Part shown: one piece after another, positions 1 to 7,337 of the stretch | Layout: every line of letters begins with the position of its first letter | Position numbering within the stretch: the stretch's first letter is position 1 | Origin: MGBC108787 sp964430695 | Lineage (GTDB): Bacteria > Bacillota_I > Bacilli_A > RF39 > UBA660 | Length of the DNA stretch: 18,901 nt | Assembly: GCA_964430695.1 (NCBI GenBank) | Contig: CAYSFO010000027.1 | Coordinates: forward strand, 1 to 18,901 | Reading direction: 5' to 3' | Position numbers and translations under genes: made by a program | Notes under the pieces: generated by a model | The model's input: the letters and a program-made list of their open reading frames with translations, nothing else | What the model was told of the DNA's origin: nothing | Database searches by the model: none

Positions 1-1
1 A

Positions 2-673
2 TTAAATAAAGATGATATAGAAATAAAAGAAAAAAGAGGTTATTTATGAAGTGAAATAAATTTATATGATAAGTTAACAGTAAAAGAAATGCTAGATTAT
101 CATGAGGAATTTTATAAAAAAGATGTTCATAAAAAAAGAAAAGAATTAGTAAAAAAATTCGAGTTAGATGAAAGTAAAAAAATTGAAAATTTATCACTAG
201 GAAATCTAAAAAAGCTAGGTATTATATTAGCATTTATGCATGAACCAAACATATTAATATTAGATGAGCCAACAAGTGGATTAGATCCTATTATGCAAAA
301 TGTTTTCTATGATTTACTAAAAGAAGAAAAGAAAAAAGGAAATACCATATTTTATTCAACGCATATTCTAAATGAAGTATCTAAAATTTGTGATAGAGTA
401 GGAATTATAAAAGAGGGTAAGCTAATAAAAATAGAAAAAATTGAAGAATTATCAAAGAAAAGTCTAACTTTTATAACAATAACATCTAATCAAATAGAAG
501 ATATTAAAAAAGATTTGAAAATTAAGCTTATTTCAAAAAAAGAAAATACAATAAAATTTGCAAATCAAATGGAACATAACAAACTAATTAAAGAATTATC
601 AAAATATAATATAGAACGAATCTTAATAGAAGAAGCTACATTAGAAGATATGTTTTTACACTATTATCAGTAG
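2..673 (+). pseudogene. ABC transporter ATP-binding protein, 5' cut by window edge, in-frame TGA
   Basis: ATPase of an ABC-2 type exporter, expected to drive the permease encoded 14 bases downstream. The same frame is coding-like from base 2, but codon 47-49 is TGA. It falls in the segment reading GYL-stop-SEINLYDKLTVKE, where intact relatives read on through. Downstream are the signature motif LSLGN, the Walker B/D-loop segment LILDEPTSGLDP and the switch histidine in YSTHIL, followed by a C-terminal regulatory part ending at a TAG. The Walker A motif would lie upstream of the window. The first ATG after the stop is at 89, with no good ribosome-binding site, and a product from there would lack Walker A and could not be a working ATPase alone. 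Family assignment is secure. Whether the TGA is a real nonsense mutation or a base error cannot be decided here. Confidence 0.8.
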
Positions 674-687
674 TAGGAGGAAAAAAT

Positions 688-1479
688 ATGTTTAAAAGAG
701 AAATGAAAATAAATTTAAAAAGTTTTGTAATTTGGACATCAATATTAATTGGCTTGTTTTTAGTAGTATATTTAGTATATCCATCTATTATAAATAGCGA
801 AAGTATGAAGTCAATGGATGAAATGATGAAAATGTTTCCAGAAGAAATGTTAAAAGCTTTTAATATGGATATTTCAAGTATAGATACAGCTTTTGGATGG
901 CTTAAAACAGAAGGATTTGTATTTGTACTTTTAATTACAGGAATTTATAGTGGAATATTAGGTTCAAATATTTTATTAAAAGAAGAAAGTGATAAAACAA
1001 TTGAATATTTAAATAGTGTGCCAGTAACAAGAAGAAAGATTATATTAAATAAAATACTATGTGGACTAATTTACATTATACTAATGGTATTAATTGTAGG
1101 AATATTTAATTTTGTCGGATTAACTATAAGTGGAGATTTTGATAAAACATCTTATTTATTACTTAGTATAACATCAATATTTTCTTCTATTGTTATATTT
1201 TCAGTATGTTTATTTTTATCAACATTTGCACATAAAACAAAGAAAACGATTGGAATTAGTTTAGGAATCGTATTTGCAAGTTATTTCCTAAGCATCTTAT
1301 CAGAAATGGGAGAAAGTACAGAATTTTTAAAATATATATCTATATTCACATTAGCTGATATAAGAAATGTTATTATAGAAACATCTATCAATCCATTAAT
1401 GATAGTATTGTCATTTGGAATTGCGACAGCACTTATGATTTTATCAATCATTCATTATGATAAAAAAGAACTTATATAA
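688..1479 (+). CDS. ABC-2 type transporter permease
   Basis: A 263-residue integral membrane protein, the permease partner of the preceding ATPase. About six hydrophobic segments are visible, near residues 13-33, 75-95, 113-140, 155-180, 188-208 and 235-255. Between the first two is a Met-rich extracytoplasmic loop (SMDEMMKMFPEEM). The cytoplasmic segment KEESDKTIEYLNSVPVTRRKI is the characteristic coupling region of ABC-2 permeases of the bacitracin/drug-export or lantibiotic-immunity type. The start is well supported by AGGAGG about 7 bases ahead of the ATG. The gene follows the ATPase by 14 bases, so the two form an operon. The substrate cannot be told from the sequence. If the ATPase is truly broken this permease is orphaned, yet it shows no decay itself. 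Confidence 0.87.
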   Translation: MFKREMKINLKSFVIWTSILIGLFLVVYLVYPSIINSESMKSMDEMMKMFPEEMLKAFNMDISSIDTAFGWLKTEGFVFVLLITGIYSGILGSNILLKEESDKTIEYLNSVPVTRRKIILNKILCGLIYIILMVLIVGIFNFVGLTISGDFDKTSYLLLSITSIFSSIVIFSVCLFLSTFAHKTKKTIGISLGIVFASYFLSILSEMGESTEFLKYISIFTLADIRNVIIETSINPLMIVLSFGIATALMILSIIHYDKKELI

Positions 1480-1537
1480 TTAATGTATTTAAAAGGTATG
1501 ACTTGATTAATAAAGTATAACATCAAATTACAATTTG

Positions 1538-1565
1538 TTGGTTAGAGTAACTAAAGTATTATAAT
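1538..1565 (+). promoter_or_regulatory. Candidate sigma-A promoter for the 1596 gene
   Basis: TTGGTT at 1538-1543 and a perfect TATAAT at 1560-1565 are separated by 16 bases. This places a transcript start near 1572, about 24 bases ahead of the ATG at 1596. Confidence 0.5.
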
Positions 1566-1595
1566 AAAATATGTTAAAAAATTATGGAGGTACTT

Positions 1596-2540
1596 ATGGA
1601 TAAATCAAAAGAGCCTAAAGTCAAAACTGAAAGTTGGGGTTATCTGAATGGGGTTCTTATTGAACATAAAGTTAATGAGCAACCGCTAAAATGGATAACT
1701 CCATCAGAAGATCCAGTATATCAAAGTTTGTTAAAAAATATTGGAATTGGTTCAATAAATTCGGCGTATATAGAGGTTAACGAAATTCAGGATAAAAATG
1801 ATGAATATAACAAAATAATGAGATTTTTAAAAAAATATTTGGAATATTATGCTATAAATAATAATATGTCAGTTGATGAACTGAATTTAGAATTTATTAA
1901 TTATGGAAAAACTGAATTAGTTTATGTATTAACAGATAAAAATGGAAACAGAGTAACTTTGTTAGTTAAACAACCTGCTGTAAGATTTGGTGATGTTAAT
2001 GAGGAAATGCAACATTTGTTAGACTTAAATAAAAAAGATAAAAATGTAGTTGCTCCTATAAATTATTTTCAACTAGGCGATCAAGAATTATATGTAACAC
2101 CGTATATTAATCAAGCAAGATGTATTGCTAGCTATGGAACATGGGGAATGTATATTCCTGAACCACATTATAGATTTGAATCATTTACTAAAGAACAAGA
2201 AAGTATTGTTAATATGTGTATGATTGCTAAACTTGTTAGTCTATATGATTTCGAAAAACAAGAAGGGATTTCTTGTTGTAAATTAGGTGGCGGCGATTTT
2301 ATGTTGCCAAAAGGATGGGAAGAAGAAATCTGTACAATTGAAAACACTTTAGGGCAATTATATCTTATAGCTGCAAGAAAAAAAGTTAAATGCTCTTTTG
2401 AAGAATATTTACAAATAATTAGAAATGAATTTTCAAAAGCAACAATTACTGAGAATCAATCTCAATTGATTATTAATTTAAGAGGAAGAGTACCTATGCA
2501 AATAGTTGATATTGAAGCTGGAATTAAACTAGGTAGGTAA
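1596..2540 (+). CDS. Hypothetical protein with possible degenerate kinase-like fold
   Basis: A 314-residue soluble protein that I do not recognise. The ATG at 1596 is chosen because TGGAGG (1585-1590) sits 5 bases upstream. An in-frame ATG at 1584 would overlap that site. Residues near 120-175 look like the N-lobe of a protein-kinase or aminoglycoside-phosphotransferase fold: a strand with a lysine (LLVKQP), a helix with acidic and His residues (EEMQHLLDL), then a strand and hinge-like stretch (VVAPINYFQLGDQELYVTPYI). The expected catalytic HxD loop and DFG are not evident, although a GGGDFMLPKG segment lies where a metal-binding loop might. It is monocistronic with its own promoter, and the 218-base gap after it leads to a toxin-antitoxin pair. 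The kinase relation is an inference from pattern only; a pseudo-kinase or an unrelated fold is equally possible. Confidence 0.5.
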   Translation: MDKSKEPKVKTESWGYLNGVLIEHKVNEQPLKWITPSEDPVYQSLLKNIGIGSINSAYIEVNEIQDKNDEYNKIMRFLKKYLEYYAINNNMSVDELNLEFINYGKTELVYVLTDKNGNRVTLLVKQPAVRFGDVNEEMQHLLDLNKKDKNVVAPINYFQLGDQELYVTPYINQARCIASYGTWGMYIPEPHYRFESFTKEQESIVNMCMIAKLVSLYDFEKQEGISCCKLGGGDFMLPKGWEEEICTIENTLGQLYLIAARKKVKCSFEEYLQIIRNEFSKATITENQSQLIINLRGRVPMQIVDIEAGIKLGR

Positions 2541-2701
2541 ATTATCGATACTCAAATTGAACAAAGTTTAGTTAAAATAAAATAAATATGTAAAAAATTA
2601 CTAATGTATCATGTAAATACATATAAGATGCTATTGGTAGGCGACACGTAGGCTATAATTTTAGAATAAATAGATAAAAATGACATATTATATTATGTAG
2701 T

Positions 2702-2736
2702 GTTATGTTGACAATTCAACATAACTATGATATTTT
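2702..2736 (+). promoter_or_regulatory. dinJ-yafQ promoter with overlapping palindromic operator
   Basis: A perfect 10-base inverted repeat (arms 2702-2711 and 2716-2725, spacer CAAT) contains the -35 box TTGACA (2708-2713). TATTTT at 2731-2736, 17 bases on, is a reasonable -10. Transcription would begin about 15 bases before the antitoxin ATG. A palindrome over the core promoter is what autorepression by an RHH-type DinJ/RelB antitoxin dimer requires. Confidence 0.65.
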
Positions 2737-2758
2737 TGTAATGAAAGAGAGTGGTTAT

Positions 2759-3043
2759 ATGGCCAATTTAACCAGTGCTATTAATGTTAATGTACCAAAA
2801 GATGTTAAAGAAGAAGCAACAATTTTATTTAATAATCTAGGATTGAACATGAGCACAGCAATCAATATGTTTTTAAAGCGAGCAATTTATGAACAAGGAC
2901 TACCATTTGAAGTAAAACAACAACCAAGTAAAGAATTTCTAGAGGCATTAAAAGAACTTGATTACATGGAAAGCCATCCAGAAGAATATAAGGTGTATCA
3001 TGATGTTGATAAAATGTTTGAGGATATTTTAAATGAAGATTGA
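2759..3043 (+). CDS. dinJ: RelB/DinJ family antitoxin
   Basis: Antitoxin of a type II toxin-antitoxin pair. It neutralises the YafQ-like RNase encoded immediately downstream and is expected to repress its own promoter. The N-terminal ribbon-helix-helix is plain: a β-strand SAINVNVPKDV, a helix EEATILFNNLGLN, and then MSTAINMFLKRAI, the hallmark of the RelB/DinJ family. The acidic C-terminal half (SHPEEYKVYHDVDKMFEDILNED) is the toxin-binding part. The start at 2759 gives the usual family length (94 residues). Further in-frame starts at 2705 and 2741 exist, but the 2705 start lies inside the operator palindrome. The last 11 bases overlap the toxin gene, implying translational coupling. The stop codon is TGA. 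Confidence 0.88.
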   Translation: MANLTSAINVNVPKDVKEEATILFNNLGLNMSTAINMFLKRAIYEQGLPFEVKQQPSKEFLEALKELDYMESHPEEYKVYHDVDKMFEDILNED

Positions 3044-3341
3044 TGTAAAAGATACCAAGTTTGGCATTGTGTCATCTAATAAATTTAATAAGCAATTAAA
3101 AAAGATTATTAAACAAGGAAAAGATATACAAAAATTAAGTTTTGTTGTTAAAAAATTAGCTAATGGAGAAACACTAGAAAATAAATATAAAGACCATGCT
3201 TTAATAGATAATAAATTTTATAAAAATTGTAGAGAATGTCATATAGAACCTGATTGGTTACTAGTGTACAAATATAATAATAGTGCATTGATATTATACC
3301 TTGTTGAAACTGGCAGTCATAGTGATTTATTTAATAAATAA
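3033..3341 (+). CDS. yafQ: YafQ family mRNA interferase toxin
   Basis: Ribosome-dependent endoribonuclease toxin of the RelE/ParE superfamily, which cleaves mRNA during translation when the antitoxin is lost. The 102-residue length is normal for the family. The catalytic residues known from E. coli YafQ line up: His55 (KDHALID), His70 and Asp74 (CHIEPDW), and His96 close to the C-terminus (GSHSDLF). The conserved segment around KFYKNCRECHIEPDWLLVYKY is diagnostic. Translation starts inside the antitoxin gene, 11 bases before its TGA, as is common in this family. All active-site residues are present, so the toxin looks functional. Confidence 0.9.
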   Translation: MKIDVKDTKFGIVSSNKFNKQLKKIIKQGKDIQKLSFVVKKLANGETLENKYKDHALIDNKFYKNCRECHIEPDWLLVYKYNNSALILYLVETGSHSDLFNK

Positions 3342-3468
3342 GATACAAGGTCAATACTTACAAAAGCTCATATGTGTGGTCTTTTTTGGGTTTTTAAATT
3401 ATTAAATTTGCTACAAAGTTTAAAGGCAATATTGTATATTAAGTAAAAAAGTTTATAGGAGATATTGT

Positions 3469-4116
3469 ATGGCAAAAATATATTTATTAAGCGGCGGGGA
3501 TTTTTTTCCTCAAAAAGTCGAAGAAATGTTAAAAAATGATTTAAAAGGAAAACACAACTTAGTTTCCATTGGAGCAAAAAGAGAATATGAAAAAAATGAT
3601 ATATACTTTTTTGGCGATGAAAACAGAATTGGGGTAAGGGAAACGTTTAAATTTAGTAACTTACAAAAATTTGATTTAATTGATGGAAGAACAGGGAGAA
3701 AAGAAGGTTTAGAATTATTAAAACAGGCTGATATAATTTATCTTCAAGGCGGGGACCAATTTGAACAGTTTCGATATATAAGAAAAAATGGATATGATGA
3801 GTTTTTGAAAAATTATGATGGGATTATTTTAGGACTTAGTGCAGGTGCTATGAATTTGGCTAAAAAAGCATTTTTTTCTGGCAAGGATGATTACTATCCA
3901 ACAGCAATTATGTATTCTGGATTTGGACTTGTAGATATTACAGTTGATCCTCATTTTGATATAAATGATAAAGAACGAGTTGAAGAGGTGGAAAAAGCTT
4001 CTTTTCAACAAAAAATAATTGGGCTTCCAGATTATTCTGCTATAGTAATTGAAGAAGATGGCAGTATAGAAAATATAGGAATAAATTATGTTTATGAAAA
4101 TGGAAAAAGAAAATAA
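3469..4116 (+). CDS. Peptidase E-like protein (S51 family, class I glutamine amidotransferase-like fold)
   Basis: A 215-residue cytoplasmic protein of the peptidase E/cyanophycinase clan. Family members are serine peptidases, typically cutting Asp-Xaa dipeptides. The nucleophile elbow is GLSAGAM with Ser124, preceded by the strand segment YLQGGDQFEQ. DPHFD carries His162 as the expected catalytic histidine. The N-terminus has the family opening KIYLLSGGD. The start is supported by TAGGAGA about 7 bases upstream. It is transcribed alone, with a strong terminator directly after the stop. The family is clear but the exact substrate is not; a non-peptidase DJ-1/PfpI-like role is possible. Confidence 0.82.
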   Translation: MAKIYLLSGGDFFPQKVEEMLKNDLKGKHNLVSIGAKREYEKNDIYFFGDENRIGVRETFKFSNLQKFDLIDGRTGRKEGLELLKQADIIYLQGGDQFEQFRYIRKNGYDEFLKNYDGIILGLSAGAMNLAKKAFFSGKDDYYPTAIMYSGFGLVDITVDPHFDINDKERVEEVEKASFQQKIIGLPDYSAIVIEEDGSIENIGINYVYENGKRK

Positions 4117-4158
4117 AAACTGATAAATAGAATTTATATTCTAAATATCAGTTTTTTT
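4115..4158. terminator. Intrinsic terminator between convergent genes
   Basis: An 11-base perfect stem (4115-4125 with 4146-4156) encloses a smaller AGAAT/ATTCT stem and is followed by seven T (4152-4158). The left arm begins with a run of A, so the element can also stop transcription of the minus-strand gene ending at 4180. Confidence 0.85.
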
Positions 4159-4179
4159 ACTACTTCTTCTTTGTTTTAA

Positions 4180-4602
4180 TTACTTTTTTTCTTTTTTATT
4201 TTTTTCGTTTATTTCTGTTGTATTTTTCCAAATCATTAGAAAAACTAGTGACCATTCATAAACTACTCTTAATGCAACATTTCCTAATATAATTGTTAAT
4301 AGGAAACTAACAAAGCTTACTGCAATTAAATTGAAAGAGAATAGAGTAATAAAAATTGCTAATATAATATAACTAATTTTTAAAATTGATTCTAATAACA
4401 TTTCTTTAAAGTCTAAAAATCTTTTTAGCCAATTTAGAAATTTATTATCAATTTTTTGGTCTTTCTTAAGAAATAAATAATAAACTAAGAAACCACCTAC
4501 TATTGCAAGGACAAGTGCAATAATTGTCCAAACTGTTGAAACACCTAATCCACTAGTAGTTGAACCGTAGTCATAATTATATCCATAAACATAATCGCGC
4601 AT
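4180..4602 (-). CDS. Small membrane protein, DUF4282-like
   Basis: A 140-residue membrane protein. It has a Tyr/Gly-rich N-terminus (DYVYGYNYDYG) and a first membrane segment near residues 23-45. A linker contains WLKRFLDFKEML, then two hydrophobic segments lie near 75-93 and 95-122, followed by a highly charged Lys/Glu tail. The pattern RFLDFKEML...hydrophobic hairpin...R-x-x-YEW...W-K resembles the DUF4282 domain, whose function is unknown; this match is by eye. The ATG at 4602 is preferred because AAAGGAG lies 8 bases ahead of it, and an earlier in-frame ATG at 4620 overlaps that site. It is divergent from the amidase at 4693 and convergent with the peptidase E-like gene. Confidence 0.7.
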   Translation of the reverse strand: MRDYVYGYNYDYGSTTSGLGVSTVWTIIALVLAIVGGFLVYYLFLKKDQKIDNKFLNWLKRFLDFKEMLLESILKISYIILAIFITLFSFNLIAVSFVSFLLTIILGNVALRVVYEWSLVFLMIWKNTTEINEKNKKEKK

Positions 4603-4624
4603 GTAAGAATCTCCTTTCAATAGT

Positions 4625-4633
4625 ATTGTATCA
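4625..4633 (-). promoter_or_regulatory. Extended -10 promoter for the 4602 gene
   Basis: On the minus strand TGA-TACAAT (TACAAT at 4630-4625) forms an extended -10 about 23 bases before the ATG. The -35 region (TTCCAA-like) is weak. Confidence 0.45.
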
Positions 4634-4692
4634 CAATTATTTGAATTTGGAATATATATATTTTAATTTCTTTTATTTGCATATATTTTAGT

Positions 4693-5352
4693 ATGAAAAA
4701 ATATTTTATAAAAATGAGTATACTATTTATTATTGTTTTGTTATTTTTATCCAATCGGTTTGTTTTTGCAAGTCTTCCTCTTTCTAAAAAAACAGTCGTT
4801 GTAGATGTTGGGCATGGAGGATTAGATCCTGGTACAATGTACAAAGATATTTATGAAAAAGATATTAATTTAGCTATTTCTTTAAAACTAGAAGAAGAGT
4901 TGAAAAAACTAGGAGCTAATGTAATTCTTATTCGAAATGATGATTATGATTTATCGAAACCGAATGCTTCTTGGAGGAAAAAAAGTGATTTTGATAATCG
5001 AATAAAAATTATTAATACGAGTGGAGCAGATTATTATTTGTCTATTCATCTTAATTATTTAGAGAATACAAGTTATTATGGACCACAAGTTTTTTATAAT
5101 ATGAAAAATGATGAGAATCAAAGACTAGCCGAACATCTTCAAAATGCTTTAAATAAAGAGTTGAAAACAAATCGAGAAGTGAAAAAGATTCCTTCTACTA
5201 CTTATATGTATAGGCAATTAGCGACACCTGGAGTATTAATTGAGTGTGGTTTTTTATCAAATGCCTATGAAAGAAATTTGCTAGTAAAAGATGATTATCA
5301 AAAAAAACTTGCAAAAATCATTGCAAGTTCTATGGGGGACCTAGAATTCTAA
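4693..5352 (+). CDS. Secreted N-acetylmuramoyl-L-alanine amidase (Amidase_3, CwlD-like)
   Basis: A zinc amidase that cuts the bond between N-acetylmuramic acid and the stem peptide of peptidoglycan, acting outside the membrane. Residues 1-26 are a signal peptide or N-terminal anchor (MKKYFIK, hydrophobic core, VFA-S cleavage-like site). The catalytic domain shows the zinc ligands His41 (DVGHGG), Glu55 (YEKD) and His119 (SIHLN), and the catalytic Glu184 (IECGFLSN). No binding repeats are present; at 219 residues it is a minimal single-domain enzyme similar in size to CwlD. There is no clear ribosome-binding site. The start is chosen because it gives a good signal peptide; an ATG at 4714 is the alternative. 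The last 12 bases overlap the convergent gene. Confidence 0.87.
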   Translation: MKKYFIKMSILFIIVLLFLSNRFVFASLPLSKKTVVVDVGHGGLDPGTMYKDIYEKDINLAISLKLEEELKKLGANVILIRNDDYDLSKPNASWRKKSDFDNRIKIINTSGADYYLSIHLNYLENTSYYGPQVFYNMKNDENQRLAEHLQNALNKELKTNREVKKIPSTTYMYRQLATPGVLIECGFLSNAYERNLLVKDDYQKKLAKIIASSMGDLEF

Positions 5353-6306
5353 ATATTTCATTTCATTTTTCATTTTCCAGGAAAAACCAGTAACGTAAGA
5401 ATTGTCTTTTAAAACTTTTTTGTATTCTGTTTCGGAAATTTTATTATTTAAGTATTTGTGTGTTGCCTCCAATAACTCGATACAAAGGTCAAGGGCTTTG
5501 TTGTATAAATCAAAGAAAGATTCTGTGCTTTTTCTTTTTTTGTCCCATGGATTGTGCCAAGTTTTATGGTTTGTATTAAAAATGTTAAAGTCAATTTTTG
5601 TTATGTGTGAACTGAAGTATTCATAAACACCATATTTTTTTGGAGTAAATTTGTCTATGCATTGATATATTCTAGTTTTTATTCCTGTGCTATCTTTGAT
5701 TAAATATTTATAAGCTAGGCACATTCTTCGGCATCCTGTCTGGTATTTATTGCCTCCTTTTTCGATATTAAATGTTTTTTTGTAGACTTCATTTAAGGTA
5801 CTTAATAAAGTTTTATTAAATCTTTCTTTTGTTATTAAATGTTTATGGATTTTAAAATTCTTAAATTTTTTATTTGTTTTTTGTTCATAGATATAGGCAT
5901 CGATTTGCATTTCCATGTTGGTGTGTTTTCCATTGTATTTTAAAGTTTCAGGCTTCTTTTTATCATATTCTCCGGTTTTGTATACGATAAAAGGATGGCA
6001 GGTGCTATCTAAAACGTAATGTGCTAGATGGCCATAGAGAGCGGCGAGAATAGAAGGATCTTTTTGTAATTTCTTCTTTTTTATTATCTCAATAAAGTTT
6101 AAAAAAAAGGTATCGGTGTAGTTGTTATGGCAATAATTAGAAAAGTTGTCTTTCTTAAATATAGCTAGTCCAAAAAAGAAAGGGTCAAAGCCTTGTGCAA
6201 ATAGTTCATAGAAGTTTTTTTTATCAGAAAATGTACCTATTATTTCTATTTTGCTTTTGTCAAAAACATCTTTAGCAAACTGGTTATGGGTTGTGATGTT
6301 TGGCAT
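5341..6306 (-). CDS. Zinc-dependent phospholipase C-like protein
   Basis: A 321-residue protein of the zinc-dependent phospholipase C family. The metal-binding pattern is visible: His7 near the N-terminus (MPNITTHNQFA), the cluster GHLAHYVLDSTCHPF (His93, His96, Asp100, His104), and HTNMEMQID (His128, Glu132, Asp136). FDPFFFG near residue 40 matches the family G/F-D-P-F motif. There is no signal peptide, so unlike the classical clostridial alpha-toxin it is probably not a classically secreted lipase; many uncharacterised Bacillota homologues share this form. A purine-rich GGGGATGG lies ahead of the ATG. It is divergent from the Abi_2 gene, with a 100-base gap holding both promoters. Its substrate is unknown. 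Confidence 0.8.
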   Translation of the reverse strand: MPNITTHNQFAKDVFDKSKIEIIGTFSDKKNFYELFAQGFDPFFFGLAIFKKDNFSNYCHNNYTDTFFLNFIEIIKKKKLQKDPSILAALYGHLAHYVLDSTCHPFIVYKTGEYDKKKPETLKYNGKHTNMEMQIDAYIYEQKTNKKFKNFKIHKHLITKERFNKTLLSTLNEVYKKTFNIEKGGNKYQTGCRRMCLAYKYLIKDSTGIKTRIYQCIDKFTPKKYGVYEYFSSHITKIDFNIFNTNHKTWHNPWDKKRKSTESFFDLYNKALDLCIELLEATHKYLNNKISETEYKKVLKDNSYVTGFSWKMKNEMKYLEF

Positions 6307-6329
6307 ATTTTTCCATCCCCTTTTACATA

Positions 6330-6338
6330 ATTATACCA
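6330..6338 (-). promoter_or_regulatory. Extended -10 promoter for the 6306 gene
   Basis: Minus-strand TGG-TATAAT (TATAAT at 6335-6330) predicts a start near 6323, giving a leader of about 17 bases. The -35 is poor, as expected for extended -10 promoters. Confidence 0.5.
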
Positions 6339-6378
6339 TGATAGGGAGTAAAAAATATATACGGACTCTTGTATTACA

Positions 6379-6387
6379 TGATATAAT
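6379..6387 (+). promoter_or_regulatory. Extended -10 promoter for the Abi_2-htrA operon
   Basis: TGA-TATAAT with a perfect -10 at 6382-6387 lies just before the ribosome-binding site AAAGGTGA (6395-6402). The predicted leader is only about 13 bases. Confidence 0.5.
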
Positions 6388-6406
6388 GTTTAACAAAGGT
6401 GATACC

Positions 6407-7336
6407 ATGAACAAGATATTTAAGACTTTAGATGAACAGATAAATATTATGCGTGATAAGGGTATGATTATTGAGGATGAAATTCTTGCAAAAGAAATTT
6501 TACTTCGTGAAAATTATTTCTTTTTAAATGGTTATCGTTCTTTGTTTATGAAATCGCATGCCGATAAAACTTTTGTACCAGGTGCTACATTTCGTGAATT
6601 GTATGGCGTTTTTAATTTTGATCGTCAAGTAAGAAATATATTGTTTAAAAATTTGTTAATTATTGAAAATAATTTAAAAAGTATTATCTCTTACCATTTA
6701 TCTAAAACATATGGTATTCGAGAAAATGATTATTTAAATCCTAATAACTTTAATAAGGATCCTGAAAAGCGTCGTCAAGTCAATGATTTGTTACAAAAGA
6801 TGAAACGTCAAATTAGAGCAAATTCAGATAGTCATACAGCAACTGCTCATTATCAAAGTAATTATGGTTATATTCCTTTGTGGATTGCTGTTAAAGTCTT
6901 GTCTTTTGGAATTGTAAGCGAGTTATTTATAATACTAAAACCAAAAGATCAAAAAGAAGTTGCAGAATTATTAGATATAGATGCAAATGATTTGATTACA
7001 TATTTGCCTGTTTTGGCTAATTATCGTAATTTGTGTGCTCACGAAGAGATTTTGTTTGATCATAGAGTGCAAAGAAAGATTGAAGATACAAAATTTCATC
7101 AAAAATTAGATATACCTAAAATGGATGGAGAATATATTTATGGTAAGAATGATATGTTTGCTTTAATTATCATTTTAAAACAATTGTTAAGACCGGATGA
7201 TTTTCATTCTATGATTAAAGAATTAGATTATGAAATAAGTAAGTTAGAGGGTAAACTTGTTAGTATTAGTATTGGCAAAGTTTTGGATCAATTAGGATTT
7301 CCGGTAAATTATTTAGAAATAGAGAGGATTGATTAG
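6407..7336 (+). CDS. Abi_2 family (AbiD/AbiF-like) HEPN protein
   Basis: A 309-residue protein of the Abi_2 family. Members were first known from abortive phage infection in lactococci and belong to the HEPN superfamily, whose active members are metal-independent RNases. The N-terminal part has the family pattern (LDEQINIMRDKGMII, LLRENYFFLNGYR, FDRQVRNILFKNLLIIENNLKSIISYHL). The HEPN catalytic motif R-x4-H is intact as RNLCAH at residues 207-212. The ATG at 6407 is chosen for AAAGGTGA 4 bases upstream; the open frame extends further upstream across the divergent promoters but without a credible start. The stop is one base before the htrA ATG, so the two are translationally coupled. Whether it acts in phage defence here is inference. 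Confidence 0.85.
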   Translation: MNKIFKTLDEQINIMRDKGMIIEDEILAKEILLRENYFFLNGYRSLFMKSHADKTFVPGATFRELYGVFNFDRQVRNILFKNLLIIENNLKSIISYHLSKTYGIRENDYLNPNNFNKDPEKRRQVNDLLQKMKRQIRANSDSHTATAHYQSNYGYIPLWIAVKVLSFGIVSELFIILKPKDQKEVAELLDIDANDLITYLPVLANYRNLCAHEEILFDHRVQRKIEDTKFHQKLDIPKMDGEYIYGKNDMFALIIILKQLLRPDDFHSMIKELDYEISKLEGKLVSISIGKVLDQLGFPVNYLEIERID

Positions 7337-7337
7337 A

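Noticed and set aside
47..49. TGA as a Trp codon (Mycoplasma-type code)
   Set aside because: Trp is TGG throughout, tRNA-Trp has anticodon CCA, dinJ and htrA end at TGA, and no other long gene has an internal TGA.
1524..1537. Palindrome CAAATT-AC-AATTTG before the kinase-like gene
   Set aside because: Six-base arms of only A, T and one C/G are easily reached by chance in DNA this AT-rich.
3342..3468. Terminator after yafQ and promoter for the peptidase E-like gene
   Set aside because: The T-rich stretch at 3381-3386 has no convincing stem, and TTGCTA (3408) to TATATT (3435) has a 21-base spacer, too long to call.
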